Below, in pieces: positions 1 to 8,233 of a stretch of DNA of 64,000 nucleotides. The DNA comes from Streptomyces sp. TS71-3 (GTDB lineage Bacteria > Actinomycetota > Actinomycetes > Streptomycetales > Streptomycetaceae), in assembly GCF_018327685.1 (NCBI RefSeq), contig NZ_BNEL01000001.1, forward strand, positions 930,001 through 994,000. The letters run 5' to 3'. The number at the start of each line of letters is the position of its first letter. Positions within the stretch are counted from its first letter, which is position 1. The translations under genes were made by a program, and so were the position numbers. The notes below the pieces were generated by a model. That model was not told where the DNA came from. It saw only the letters and a program-made list of their open reading frames with translations, and made no database searches.

Positions 1-1
1 G

Positions 2-1117
2 GCCGCCGTCCTGCACGCCATGGACGCCCACGAGGCGCTGCACGGCGCCCGGGTCGACGTCGTGCTGCTGGTGCAGTGCACCAGCCCCTTCATCGTCCAC
101 GAGGACATCGACCAGGTGGTCGCGGCGGTCGCGGAGCACGGTGCGGACACCGCGCTCACCGTCGCCCCCTTCCACGGCTTCGTCTGGCGCGACGCCGACG
201 ACGACCCCGTCATCGGCTCCCAGCGCGGCGGCTCGGTGACCGGCAAGGCACAGTTCCAGGGCACCGCGGTCACCGACTCCACCACCGTGCACGGCGGCTA
301 CGGCGTCAACCACGACAAGTCGTTCCGGCCGCGCCGCCAGGACCGCCCCCAGGACCTGCTGGAGACCGGGGCCGTCTACGGCATGGCCGCCGCCGCGTTC
401 CGCGAGCACAAGCACCGCTTCTTCGGGCACACCGAGCTTGTCAGGACCGACCCGGCGCGCGTCCTGGAGGTCGACGACCCGCACGACCTGGCCCGCGCCC
501 GCGCCCTCGCCTCCCTCTTCGACACCGGCCGCCCCGCCGCCGCGGACGCCGCCCGCCCGGATGCCGCACCCCTGGCCTCCCGTGCGGACGCCGCCCCCGG
601 CACGGCGGACACGCCGGTCCGGCACCTTCCGACCCGCGACGACATCGACGCGGTCGTCCTCGATTTCGACGGCACCCAGACCGACGACAGGGTGCTGATC
701 GACTCCGAGGGACGGGAGTTCGTCTCCGTGCACCGCGGCGACGGACTCGGTATCGCAGCCCTGCGCAGGTCCGGGCTGCACATGCTGATCCTGTCCACGG
801 AAGAGAACCCGGTCGTCGCCGCGCGCGCACGGAAGCTCAAGATCCCCGTGCTGCACGGCATCGACCGAAAGGACCTCGCACTCAAGCAGTGGTGCGAGGA
901 GCAGGGCATCGCGCCGGAGCGCGTGCTCTACGCGGGCAACGACGTCAACGACCTCCCGTGCTTCGGCCTCGTCGGCTGGCCCGTGGCGGTCGCGAGCGCT
1001 CATGACGTCGTGCGCGGCGCTGCACGCGCGGTCACCACCAACGCCGGTGGCGACGGCGCGATCCGAGAGATCGCCAGCTGGATCCTCGGCCCTTCTCTCG
1101 ACTCCCTCGACAAGTAA
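2..1117 (+). CDS. Acylneuraminate cytidylyltransferase fused to a HAD phosphatase (5' end outside window)
   Basis: The reading frame is open from base 2, so the N-terminus lies upstream. The first ~165 visible residues are the C-terminal half of a CMP-nonulosonate synthetase (VLLVQCTSPF, TGAVYGM and LEVDDPHDLARA are family landmarks). A ~45-residue Ala/Asp-rich linker follows. The last ~165 residues are a KDO-8-phosphate-phosphatase-type HAD domain: nucleophile motif DFDGT, Lys in ARKLK, and the metal motif GNDVND, all intact. Animal CMP-sialate synthetases have a similar fusion. Inferred role: remove the 9-phosphate from a nonulosonic acid phosphate and activate the sugar with CTP. The stop is 14 nt before the synthase gene, so they form an operon. 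Known context: S. coelicolor SCO4881/4882 and Kdn teichulosonic acid of the wall. Family assignment is firm; the exact sugar is inferred. Confidence 0.88.
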   Translation, partial: AAVLHAMDAHEALHGARVDVVLLVQCTSPFIVHEDIDQVVAAVAEHGADTALTVAPFHGFVWRDADDDPVIGSQRGGSVTGKAQFQGTAVTDSTTVHGGYGVNHDKSFRPRRQDRPQDLLETGAVYGMAAAAFREHKHRFFGHTELVRTDPARVLEVDDPHDLARARALASLFDTGRPAAADAARPDAAPLASRADAAPGTADTPVRHLPTRDDIDAVVLDFDGTQTDDRVLIDSEGREFVSVHRGDGLGIAALRRSGLHMLILSTEENPVVAARARKLKIPVLHGIDRKDLALKQWCEEQGIAPERVLYAGNDVNDLPCFGLVGWPVAVASAHDVVRGAARAVTTNAGGDGAIREIASWILGPSLDSLDK

Positions 1118-1131
1118 GGACCCCACCTGTC

Positions 1132-2061
1132 ATGAGCAACTCCCGTCTGCGCCCCCTTGGTTCCAGGACCGCCGGCCCCGGCCACCCCGTGTTCATCACC
1201 GGCGAGATCGGCATCAACCACAACGGCGACCTTGAGAACGCGTTCAAGCTGATCGACGTGGCCGCCGAGGCCGGCTGCGACGCCGTCAAGTTCCAGAAGC
1301 GCACCCCGGAGATCTGCACCCCCCGCGACCAGTGGGACATCGAGCGCGACACCCCCTGGGGCCGGATGACGTACATCGACTACCGGCACCGCGTCGAGTT
1401 CGGCGAGGACGAGTACCGCGCCATCGACGAGCACTGCAAGGAGAAGGGCATCGTCTGGTTCGCCTCCCCGTGGGACACCGAGGCCGTCGCCTTCCTTGAG
1501 AAGTTCGACGTGCCCGCCCACAAGGTGGCGTCCGCCTCCCTGACCGACGACGAGCTGCTGCGCACCCTGCGCGCCACCGGCCGGACGATCATCCTGTCCA
1601 CCGGCATGTCGACTCCGCGTCAGATCCGCCACGCGGTCGAGGTGCTCGGCTCCGACAACATCCTGCTCTGCCACGCCACGTCCACCTACCCGGCCAAGGC
1701 CGAGGAGCTGAACCTGCGCGTGATCAACACCCTCCAGTCCGAGTACCCGAACGTCCCGATCGGCTACTCCGGCCACGAGACCGGCCTGCAGACCACGCTG
1801 GCCGCGGTCGCTCTCGGTGCCACCTTCGTCGAGCGCCACATCACCCTGGACCGCGCCATGTGGGGCTCCGACCAGGCCGCCTCCGTGGAGCCCCAGGGCC
1901 TTCAGCGCCTGGTCCGCGACATCCGCACCATCGAGGCCTCGCTCGGCGACGGCGTCAAGAAGGTGTACGAGTCGGAGCTCGGCCCGATGAAGAAGCTCCG
2001 CCGGGTCTCGGGTGTCGTCGCCGAGCAGGAGGCCGCCGACAGCCAGTCCTCGGCCGGCTGA
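1132..2061 (+). CDS. neuB: N-acetylneuraminate/Kdn synthase family protein without SAF domain
   Basis: 309 aa. It is a TIM-barrel NeuB-family enzyme that condenses PEP with a hexosamine or mannose (phosphate) to give a nine-carbon ulosonic acid. Visible landmarks are GEIGINHNG near residue 25, DAVKFQKR near 48, FASPWD near 112, KVASASL, ILSTGMS near 157, CHATSTYP near 180, and GYSGHE plus ERHITLDRAMWGSDQ near 212-250. Typical bacterial NeuB is about 345 aa because of a C-terminal antifreeze-like SAF domain. Here the chain ends soon after the barrel (KKLRRVSG) with a short Ala/Ser tail, so SAF is missing. It is translated just after the cytidylyltransferase and before the candidate transferase. 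Substrate could be Kdn precursors (Kdn is reported in Streptomyces walls) or a sialic acid. Confidence 0.9.
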   Translation: MSNSRLRPLGSRTAGPGHPVFITGEIGINHNGDLENAFKLIDVAAEAGCDAVKFQKRTPEICTPRDQWDIERDTPWGRMTYIDYRHRVEFGEDEYRAIDEHCKEKGIVWFASPWDTEAVAFLEKFDVPAHKVASASLTDDELLRTLRATGRTIILSTGMSTPRQIRHAVEVLGSDNILLCHATSTYPAKAEELNLRVINTLQSEYPNVPIGYSGHETGLQTTLAAVALGATFVERHITLDRAMWGSDQAASVEPQGLQRLVRDIRTIEASLGDGVKKVYESELGPMKKLRRVSGVVAEQEAADSQSSAG

Positions 2062-2086
2062 TCACGGCCGCCGACGGTAACCGGAC

Positions 2087-3463
2087 ATGAGCCCCCGCAC
2101 CGGGCAGGCGGGTCCCGAACCCGCCCAGGCCCGTACCGACACCCCGACCGCTCCCCTGCCGACCCCGACCCTCGCCTTCGTCGAGAGCCCCGTCCAGCTG
2201 CTCAACGTCCTGGAGTGGGCCCACCAGCACGCTCCGGACGGTGCGCACGACGACGGCGCCGGGGACGGCGCCCGGGATGACGGGGAGGGCGCGGGGCCCG
2301 AGCGCGCACCGGCGGGTGCGCCGGTGGGCGGTGCACTGCACCGCGCGCGGGGGCTCGGATCCGGAATCACCGTCGTCGTGCTCTCACCCACCGACCCGAT
2401 GACCCGCGGGCAGCTCCGGCGGATGACGGAGCTGGCCCGCGACGAGGGCCATCACATCCGGTGGGAGGAGGCGCGCGGCGCCAGCACGGCGCCGCTCGCC
2501 ACCGTCCGGGGTCTCGCGCCGCTGCTGCGGGCCGCACGCCGGATCGTCATCGGCGACCCCTTCTCCCGGTACGTGCAGCTCCTGCTGACCATCACCCGGG
2601 CCCGTGACCTGGTCGTCGTCGACGACGGCACGGCCACGATGGAGTTCGTCACCCAGCTCGCCCGCGGGGAACGCCTGGTGCGCTGGCACCGCCGGGGCGG
2701 GCGCCGCGGGCCGCGCGACATGGTCTTCGCGCCGGTCTCCGCCTCGGCACGCCGCCGGCTCACTCCCGGGCACGGGCGCACCGTCGAGGTCTTCTCCTCC
2801 ATGCCCATCGAGGACGTGCCGGACGGCGTCCACCTCACGTCCAACGACTTCGGCTGGACCCGCGCCCGCTTCGGGCCGCCCCGGGTCGCCGACGGCGCCG
2901 ACCTCGTCGGCACCTCCCTCGTCGAGACGGGCGTCGTCGACCTCGAACGCTACCTGGCGGCCGTGAGCGCCCTGGCACGCGAGCACGGCGCCGTCCGGTA
3001 CTTCGCGCACCGCCGCGAGGACACGGACAAGCTGCACCGGCTGTCCACCGAGACCGGCCTCCAGATCCTCCGCCCCGACCTGCCGCTCGAACTCATCGCC
3101 CGGCGGGGCCCCATCGGATCGACGATCGTCAGCTTCCCGTCCACGGTCGTGCACACCCTCCCGCTGGCGCTGACCGGCACCGGCGTCAAGGTCGCCGTCT
3201 GCGACATCGACCCCGCCTGGCTCACCGCCCACGCCTCCCCCCGCGCCGAGGGCTTCCTCGCCGGCGTCACCGGCACGGCCCGCGGCGTCCAGCGCCTCGG
3301 GCAGCGGGCGTCGGTGCCGGGGCAGGAGAGTCGGAAGGGTGCTCCCGTGCCCGCCGCCTCGGAGGGTGGCCCCGGTCGGGAGGGGCGGCCCGAGCGGGAG
3401 GTCATTCCCGGGCAGGAGTCGCCCCAGAAGCGGAGGGATCGGCTTACGCCGCCGCGGGTTTGA
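2087..3463 (+). CDS. Candidate polysialyltransferase-like nonulosonyl transferase
   Basis: 458 aa. It begins 25 nt after the synthase and reads in the same direction. The opening FVESPVQLLN, the acidic VVVDDGTATMEFV, the FAHRRED segment near residue 305 and SFPSTVVHTLPLAL near 345 resemble the layout of alpha-2,8-polysialyltransferase-like glycosyltransferases (D/E-D-G, HP and S/T-rich motifs). No transmembrane helix is evident, so a cytoplasmic or peripheral enzyme using CMP-nonulosonate is plausible. A ~50-residue Asp/Gly/Ala-rich insert (residues ~45-85) and a Gly/Glu/Arg-rich tail after ~405 are low complexity. No strong ribosome site precedes the ATG. Position next to the sugar synthase and activating enzyme supports a polymerase or transferase role in the wall polymer; the specific reaction is inference. 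Confidence 0.65.
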   Translation: MSPRTGQAGPEPAQARTDTPTAPLPTPTLAFVESPVQLLNVLEWAHQHAPDGAHDDGAGDGARDDGEGAGPERAPAGAPVGGALHRARGLGSGITVVVLSPTDPMTRGQLRRMTELARDEGHHIRWEEARGASTAPLATVRGLAPLLRAARRIVIGDPFSRYVQLLLTITRARDLVVVDDGTATMEFVTQLARGERLVRWHRRGGRRGPRDMVFAPVSASARRRLTPGHGRTVEVFSSMPIEDVPDGVHLTSNDFGWTRARFGPPRVADGADLVGTSLVETGVVDLERYLAAVSALAREHGAVRYFAHRREDTDKLHRLSTETGLQILRPDLPLELIARRGPIGSTIVSFPSTVVHTLPLALTGTGVKVAVCDIDPAWLTAHASPRAEGFLAGVTGTARGVQRLGQRASVPGQESRKGAPVPAASEGGPGREGRPEREVIPGQESPQKRRDRLTPPRV

Positions 3464-3510
3464 GGGGCGCCCCACTAGGCCGTGTCCGGCGGATCTTCGT
3501 GGGCCCGCGA

Positions 3511-3565
3511 CTCCCCCACTGCCTGAAGGGCGTGGGAGGTGCCCCCGGCAGTTCCCCGCGCCCCT
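3511..3565. repeat. Dispersed hairpin plus inverted copy of the 20-mer repeat
   Basis: Bases 3511-3540 form a stem of the type CTCCCCCACTGCC / GGGCGTGGGAG. They are followed by GCAGTTCCCCGCGCCCCTG (3547-3565), which is the reverse orientation of the 20-mer found in many gaps of this window. The hairpin recurs at 44624-44660 and 53795-53830. It sits between convergent genes, so it may also help end transcription. Confidence 0.75.
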
Positions 3566-3630
3566 GGGTGGGCCGGGACGGACCCCGGCGGCCGGTGGCC
3601 GGACACCGGGACGCCCGGGAGGGGCGGGGC

Positions 3631-6132
3631 TCAGCGGGCCGCCGCGGCCCGCAACATGACCTCCGCACCGAGCCGCACCGCGGCCTCCCGCGTGGTCTCG
3701 GCCAGCATGGGCGAGCGAATGGGACCGCCCTGCGCCAGATGCCGGTCATACGGCACCGACACCACGGGCACCCCGCTCTCCCGCAGGTGCGCCGCCGCGG
3801 CCCTGCCGTCGAGCGTCGCGTCGGGGGAGTGCGCGGTCAGCGCCACCACCGTGCTGCTGAGGGCCGAACGCGGCAGCGCGGCCAGCCAGTCCAGCACGAT
3901 CCGCGTGCTGTTCACACCCTCCGCCGTCATCGGCGCGACCACGATCCGGGCGTGCGCGGTGTCCATGGCCGTGCGCGCCACCTCGCCCGGCAGCGTCTCG
4001 CAGTCCACCACCGTCACCGCGAAGTAGCGCTTCAGCGCCTGCGTGACCCGGAAGTAGGTCTTCACGTCGAGCGGCGCGCCCACCCGGCCCTGGCTCGCCG
4101 GCAGCAGCCAGCCGCCGTCCGCGACCGGCACCAGGTAGCCGGTGAGGTCGGTGAGCTGCATGCCCGGATAGATCAACTGCACCAGTTCCATGGCGGACCA
4201 GCGCACCGACTCCGCACCCATCCGCACCGGAAGCGTGCCGAGCGCCGCGTCCGCCTCCAGGGTCAGCACCGGATCCTGCCGGTGCCGGTTGAAGGCCTGG
4301 CCCAGCAGCGCGGTCACGGTGGTCTTGCCGACCCCGCCCCTGATCGACGTCACCGCGATCACACGGCCGCTGTTCACCGGCGACTGGATCTGCACGGCCA
4401 GCATGGCCTGCTCGGTCTTCCCCACGTCGGTGTGGGCGAGCCTGCGCAGCGAACGCCCCGTGCGCCGCGCCACCGACTCACCGTGCTGCGGCCGCCCCAG
4501 CGCGATGGCGAGCCGCGGGTCGACGGTCGGCACGGAGTGCGGCGTCGGCAACGAGATGTGCGTGGCACCACGTTGCGTCTGCACGGCACCGGTGGTGGGC
4601 GCGGGTGCGGGTGCCGGTACCGCTGCGGGTGCGGGCGCGGTTGCCGACGCTTGGCCGGGTGCCGGTGCGGGTGCGGCCTGGTAGGGGCCGGTGGGGGTGG
4701 GTGGCGCCTGGTACGGCGCGGCGGGCGCGGCAGGGTGGACCGGGGCGGAGGCGGAGAGGGCGGTCGGGGGAGACACGGCCGCGGGGCTGGCGGGGGCCTG
4801 CGAAGGTGCTGGTGCTGGTGCTGGTGCTGGTGCTGGTGCTGGTGCCGGCGCGGCGATGGGGTGCGCGCCCGTGGGGGCGGTCTGGGGTGCCGGCGCGGGG
4901 GCGGGTGGTGCGGTTGCGGCGGGCGTCACCGGTGCCGGGGCGGCGGGTGCCGCCGGTGCCGGGGTCGGCGGCGCGGGCTCGGGCTGGGCGGTCGGCAGCG
5001 GGTGGGCATCCACGGGGGGTTCGGGATCCGCGGCCGTCAACTCCTCCCCGACGGGCCGCCCTTGCTCGGCAGGCAGCGGCTGGGCCGGCGGGAGCGGCGC
5101 CGGGGCGGGAGCCGCCGCCGCGGCGTCCACCAGTCCCGGTGCGGCAGCGTCGTCCGTTCGGGCCGCGGGAACGCTGTCTTCGGGCTCCGCGGAGGCCATG
5201 TCGTCCGGTTCGAGGGCCGGTTGGACGGGCTCGACGTCCGCGGATCCGGGGGCGGCCACGGCGGCCGCCGGTTCTGCGGACGCCGGTGCGACCGGCGCAT
5301 CCGCGACGAGGGCCGGCTCCTCGGGCGCTTCGGCGAGGGGCGCGGATTCCAGGGGTGCTTCGGTGACGGAGGCCGATTCCAGCGGCGTCTCGGCCGCGGT
5401 CCCGGATTCCGCCGGCGCCTCCGCGGCAGGGCTCGCCTCCACCGGCGTCCCGGTGGGCGCCTCTACGCCGTCGTCGCCTGCTGCCACAGGGGCCACAGGG
5501 GCCACAGGGGCCACAGGGGGCGCAGGGGACACCGGCGCCACCCCGTCCAGCGATTCCAGCGCCGACCGCACACGCTCCGATGGCAGGTGCGCCTCGGCCT
5601 CCCGGGCCGGCGAGGGAGCATCCTCCGGCCGCACCACCGGAGGCACCGCGTCCTCCGGCGCCCCGTACACCTGCGAGCCCCCGTCCCCACCGCCGAGGAC
5701 ATCCCCATCCCCGTCGCCAACCGGGACATCCCCGCCTTGGAGGCCGTCCTCGACGGCGACAGGAGCGGCGGGCGCCTGCGCGGCAGGCTTTCCCAGCGAG
5801 ACCCCAGGCGCCTGCGCGGCAGCCTTGACCACCGGTCCGGCAGCCTCGGCCGCCGACCCGTCGGACGGGTCCACCGACCCGCCGGACGCCTCCCCCGAGC
5901 CGTCGGACGCCCCCGCACCAGGCCCCCGCCCCGCCCCCGCCCGAGCCGGCGGCAGCGTTGTCAGCGGCAGCGTCGACCACGGGTCCATCGCCTTCGCACC
6001 GGAGCCGGAGCCACCGGAGCCGGAGCCACCGGAGCCGAAGCCACCTGAGCCGGGCCCACCGGAGCCGGAGTCACCGGAGCCCTCTCCGGGCGTCTGCGAC
6101 CCGTCGCGCTCCCCCTGCGTTTCCTGGCCCAT
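3631..6132 (-). CDS. EspI-like MinD/ParA-family ATPase with long Pro/Ala-rich N-terminus
   Basis: 833 aa. The ATG at 6132 is chosen because GGAGAAG lies 7-8 nt upstream; the open frame runs further 5' without such a site. Roughly the first 520 residues are low complexity: (GSGGS)n near the start, then Pro/Ala/Glu-rich repeats. The C-terminal ~300 residues are a MinD-type ATPase with the deviant Walker A SIRGGVGKTT, LEADAALGTLPVR and VDCETLPGEVAR. This architecture matches mycobacterial EspI, which is linked to ESX/type VII secretion, and Streptomyces relatives. No EsxA/EccC gene lies in the window, so a secretion role is only inferred. DNA repeats encode Ala-Pro runs at 4805-4846 and 5484-5519. 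The gene is single and convergent with the wall-polymer genes. Confidence 0.82.
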   Translation of the reverse strand: MGQETQGERDGSQTPGEGSGDSGSGGPGSGGFGSGGSGSGGSGSGAKAMDPWSTLPLTTLPPARAGAGRGPGAGASDGSGEASGGSVDPSDGSAAEAAGPVVKAAAQAPGVSLGKPAAQAPAAPVAVEDGLQGGDVPVGDGDGDVLGGGDGGSQVYGAPEDAVPPVVRPEDAPSPAREAEAHLPSERVRSALESLDGVAPVSPAPPVAPVAPVAPVAAGDDGVEAPTGTPVEASPAAEAPAESGTAAETPLESASVTEAPLESAPLAEAPEEPALVADAPVAPASAEPAAAVAAPGSADVEPVQPALEPDDMASAEPEDSVPAARTDDAAAPGLVDAAAAAPAPAPLPPAQPLPAEQGRPVGEELTAADPEPPVDAHPLPTAQPEPAPPTPAPAAPAAPAPVTPAATAPPAPAPAPQTAPTGAHPIAAPAPAPAPAPAPAPAPSQAPASPAAVSPPTALSASAPVHPAAPAAPYQAPPTPTGPYQAAPAPAPGQASATAPAPAAVPAPAPAPTTGAVQTQRGATHISLPTPHSVPTVDPRLAIALGRPQHGESVARRTGRSLRRLAHTDVGKTEQAMLAVQIQSPVNSGRVIAVTSIRGGVGKTTVTALLGQAFNRHRQDPVLTLEADAALGTLPVRMGAESVRWSAMELVQLIYPGMQLTDLTGYLVPVADGGWLLPASQGRVGAPLDVKTYFRVTQALKRYFAVTVVDCETLPGEVARTAMDTAHARIVVAPMTAEGVNSTRIVLDWLAALPRSALSSTVVALTAHSPDATLDGRAAAAHLRESGVPVVSVPYDRHLAQGGPIRSPMLAETTREAAVRLGAEVMLRAAAAR
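4805..4846. repeat. Hexanucleotide tandem repeat inside the EspI-like gene
   Basis: Six GGTGCT units plus one GGTGCC encode an alternating Ala-Pro run on the minus strand. A second short tandem, four copies of CCACAGGGG at 5484-5519, encodes a Pro-Val-Ala run. Both are multiples of three, so slippage would change length without shifting frame. Confidence 0.95.
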
Positions 6133-6585
6133 GCGGACTTCTCCATCCCCACGTATCTCGATGACCCCGTACGCACCCGGAGCACGGCACCGTTCGGGCA
6201 CCGTCCGGGCGCAGTGCGGTGCCCGACCCGTCATGCCCGCCCGGCGCGGACGCCCGTGCGCGTCCTAGGATCATCCCGTACTCGGAGCCGCGGGCCCACG
6301 CCCCCCACGGGCTGTTACGAAAACCCGCGAGCCCGGTGCCGCGCGGGTCGGGCGCGGCGACGGCGTGACGCCGCTTCAAGCCACGGCACGGCCGGACCCC
6401 GGGTGCCCCGGGTGCTCCTCCCGGGGGCTCCCTGGATACCCTCGGTGAAGGCCCCGGCAAAAATCAGATTTATACCCGTTCCGCTGACAGATCATGCAAG
6501 GAAGAGACGATTCTTCCCGGCTACCTGGCCGAAATTATGGTGATCGAGAGGTGGCGGACACCCAAAGGGGCCTACCCTTCAAAGG
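6133..6585. other. 453-bp gap with divergent promoters and a start-codon hairpin
   Basis: This gap separates the ATPase (leftward) and the amidohydrolase (rightward), so it should hold both promoters. It becomes less G+C-rich after about 6460. Immediately before the amidohydrolase, ACCCTT-CA-AAGGGT (6574-6587) is a perfect six-base-pair hairpin overlapping the GTG start at 6586. I see no other gene. Confidence 0.6.
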
Positions 6586-7857
6586 GTGAACCAGCTAACG
6601 TCCTCCGCGTCTCCGGCCGATCTGCCTGGGGAAGCCGACCGGCCGGGCGTGCCGCCCGGCGCCGCACTCCCCGGGACGCTGTCCGGGGAACTCCGCGCAG
6701 AGCTCGTCGCGTTTCGGCGCGATCTGCACATGCACCCCGAGCTCGGCAACCAGGAGTTCCGCACCACAGCGGCGCTCAAGGCCCGGCTGGAGCTCGCCGG
6801 ACTGGAGCCGCGGGTGCTGGCCACCGGCACCGGCCTCATCTGCGACATCGGTGTCGCGCCCGGCCTGAGCCCCGCCCTTCCCATGCTGGCCCTGCGCGCC
6901 GACATCGACGCGCTGCCCATCCCGGACACCAAGATCGGCTGTGTCTACCGCTCCACCGTGCCGGACCGCGCGCACGCCTGCGGCCACGACGTGCACACCA
7001 CCGTCGTGCTCGGCGCCGGCCTCGTCCTCGCCGAGCTGCACCGGCAGGGCGCTCTGCCCCGGCCCGTCCGGCTGATCTTCCAGCCCGCCGAGGAGGTGCT
7101 GCCCGGCGGCGCGCCCGACGCGATGGACGCCGGTGTGCTGGAGGGCGTCGGGCGGATCATCGCGGTGCACTGCGACCCCAAGGTCGACGCCGGGCGGATC
7201 GGGCTGCGGCACGGTCCGATCACCTCCGCGTGCGACCGGCTGGAGATCGCGCTCGACGGCCCCGGGGGCCACACCGCGCGCCCGCACCTGACCACCGACC
7301 TGGTCACCGCTGCCGCCCGCGTCGCCACCGACGTCCCCATGCTGGTCGCCCGCCGGGTCGACGCCCGCTCGGGGCTCGCCGTGACCTGGGGCCGTATCGA
7401 GTCGGGCCACGCCTGCAACGTGGTGCCGCAGCACGCGGAGCTCTCCGGCACCGTCCGCTGCCTCGACCTCGACGCCTGGCGGCAGGCGCCCGACCTGGTG
7501 CACGCCGCGATCGACGAGATCGCCGGCCTCTACCGCGCCAAGTCGGAGATCAACTACATCCGCGGGGTGCCGCCCGTCGTCAACGACCCGCTCGTCACCG
7601 AGCTCCTGCACGACGCCATGGCGGCCAGGCGCGGCACAGGCTCTGTGGAGGACACCCTCCAGAGCCTCGGCGGCGAGGACTTCTCCTGGTACCTGGAGCA
7701 GGTGCCCGGCGCCATGGCCAGACTCGGCGTGCGCACCCCCGGCGAGCGCGTCTCGCGCGACCTCCACCAGGGCGACTTCGACGCCGACGAGTCCGCGATC
7801 GACGCCGGCGTGGAACTCTTCACCGCCGCCGCCCTCCTGGACGCCGAGCGCTTCTGA
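6586..7857 (+). CDS. M20-family metal-dependent amidohydrolase
   Basis: 423 aa, GTG start. M20D-type peptidase/amidohydrolase (HipO/IAA-amino-acid hydrolase group), a dimetal enzyme that cleaves N-acyl amino acids or similar amides. Metal and catalytic landmarks are RRDLHMHPELG near 44, ALRADIDALP near 103, RAHACGHDVH near 128, FQPAEEVLPGGA near 164, and GGEDFSWYLE near 361. Length is normal for the family. There is no signal peptide, so it is cytoplasmic. No clear ribosome site lies at the usual distance: AAAGGGG is 16 nt upstream and a hairpin covers the start codon. It sits upstream of, but 376 bp away from, the nucleoside uptake operon, with its own probable terminator. Substrate unknown. 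Confidence 0.88.
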   Translation: MNQLTSSASPADLPGEADRPGVPPGAALPGTLSGELRAELVAFRRDLHMHPELGNQEFRTTAALKARLELAGLEPRVLATGTGLICDIGVAPGLSPALPMLALRADIDALPIPDTKIGCVYRSTVPDRAHACGHDVHTTVVLGAGLVLAELHRQGALPRPVRLIFQPAEEVLPGGAPDAMDAGVLEGVGRIIAVHCDPKVDAGRIGLRHGPITSACDRLEIALDGPGGHTARPHLTTDLVTAAARVATDVPMLVARRVDARSGLAVTWGRIESGHACNVVPQHAELSGTVRCLDLDAWRQAPDLVHAAIDEIAGLYRAKSEINYIRGVPPVVNDPLVTELLHDAMAARRGTGSVEDTLQSLGGEDFSWYLEQVPGAMARLGVRTPGERVSRDLHQGDFDADESAIDAGVELFTAAALLDAERF

Positions 7858-7900
7858 ACGCCGAGCGCTACTGGACGCTGAGCGCTTCTGAGCGCCCTCC

Positions 7901-7930
7901 GCTTCCGAACGCTTCCGAACGCTTCCGAAC
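7901..7930. repeat. Ten-base tandem repeat
   Basis: Three exact copies of GCTTCCGAAC follow the amidohydrolase stop. Degenerate versions (AGCGCTTCTGAG) run back into the last codons of the gene. No coding or regulatory role is evident. Confidence 0.9.
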
Positions 7931-8015
7931 GGCACGCGCCGGGCAGGACGACAGCCGCCCGGACGCCGCCACCGCGAGGCAGCCGCCACCCGCCGGCCAC
8001 GCCTCGGCACTCCTC

Positions 8016-8049
8016 AATTCCGGTCCCCGTCACCCCGGTGGCCGGAATT
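8016..8049. terminator. Candidate terminator hairpin after the amidohydrolase
   Basis: AATTCCGG (8016-8023) and CCGGAATT (8042-8049) are perfectly complementary and enclose an 18-nt loop that can also pair internally. It has no U-run, as is usual in Streptomyces. It lies between the amidohydrolase stop and the nucleoside-operon promoter. Confidence 0.5.
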
Positions 8050-8160
8050 CGCTGTTCCTCGGCGGTAGTTCATCCGATCGTCTCCGGCCACTTCCCGGAC
8101 GTTCCCCGCAGGGTTCGCGTCGATCCGGTAACGGCTTCGCAAGACCGCCTTATCCGTTAT

Positions 8161-8176
8161 CTACGCGCGTTACGAT
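8161..8176 (+). promoter_or_regulatory. Nucleoside-regulon operator, copy 1, overlapping a -10 element
   Basis: CTACGCGCGTTA (8161-8172) matches the perfect palindrome CTACGCGCGTAG found at three other nucleoside genes, with a change in its last two bases. It abuts TACGAT (8171-8176), a good -10 hexamer. Binding there would block initiation at the BMP-ABC-cdd-deoA operon, whose first start codon is 57 nt downstream. Confidence 0.68.
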
Positions 8177-8233
8177 GCGGCGGGAAACCAGCGCCGTGAA
8201 GTGGCGCTTCAGGTCAGGTTGAAGGAGCCTTTC

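Noticed and set aside
3460..6268. Long + strand ORFs (up to 862 codons) opposite the EspI-like gene
   Set aside because: They are shadows of a high-G+C minus-strand gene; their translations are Arg/Gly runs and the minus strand has the ATPase motifs.
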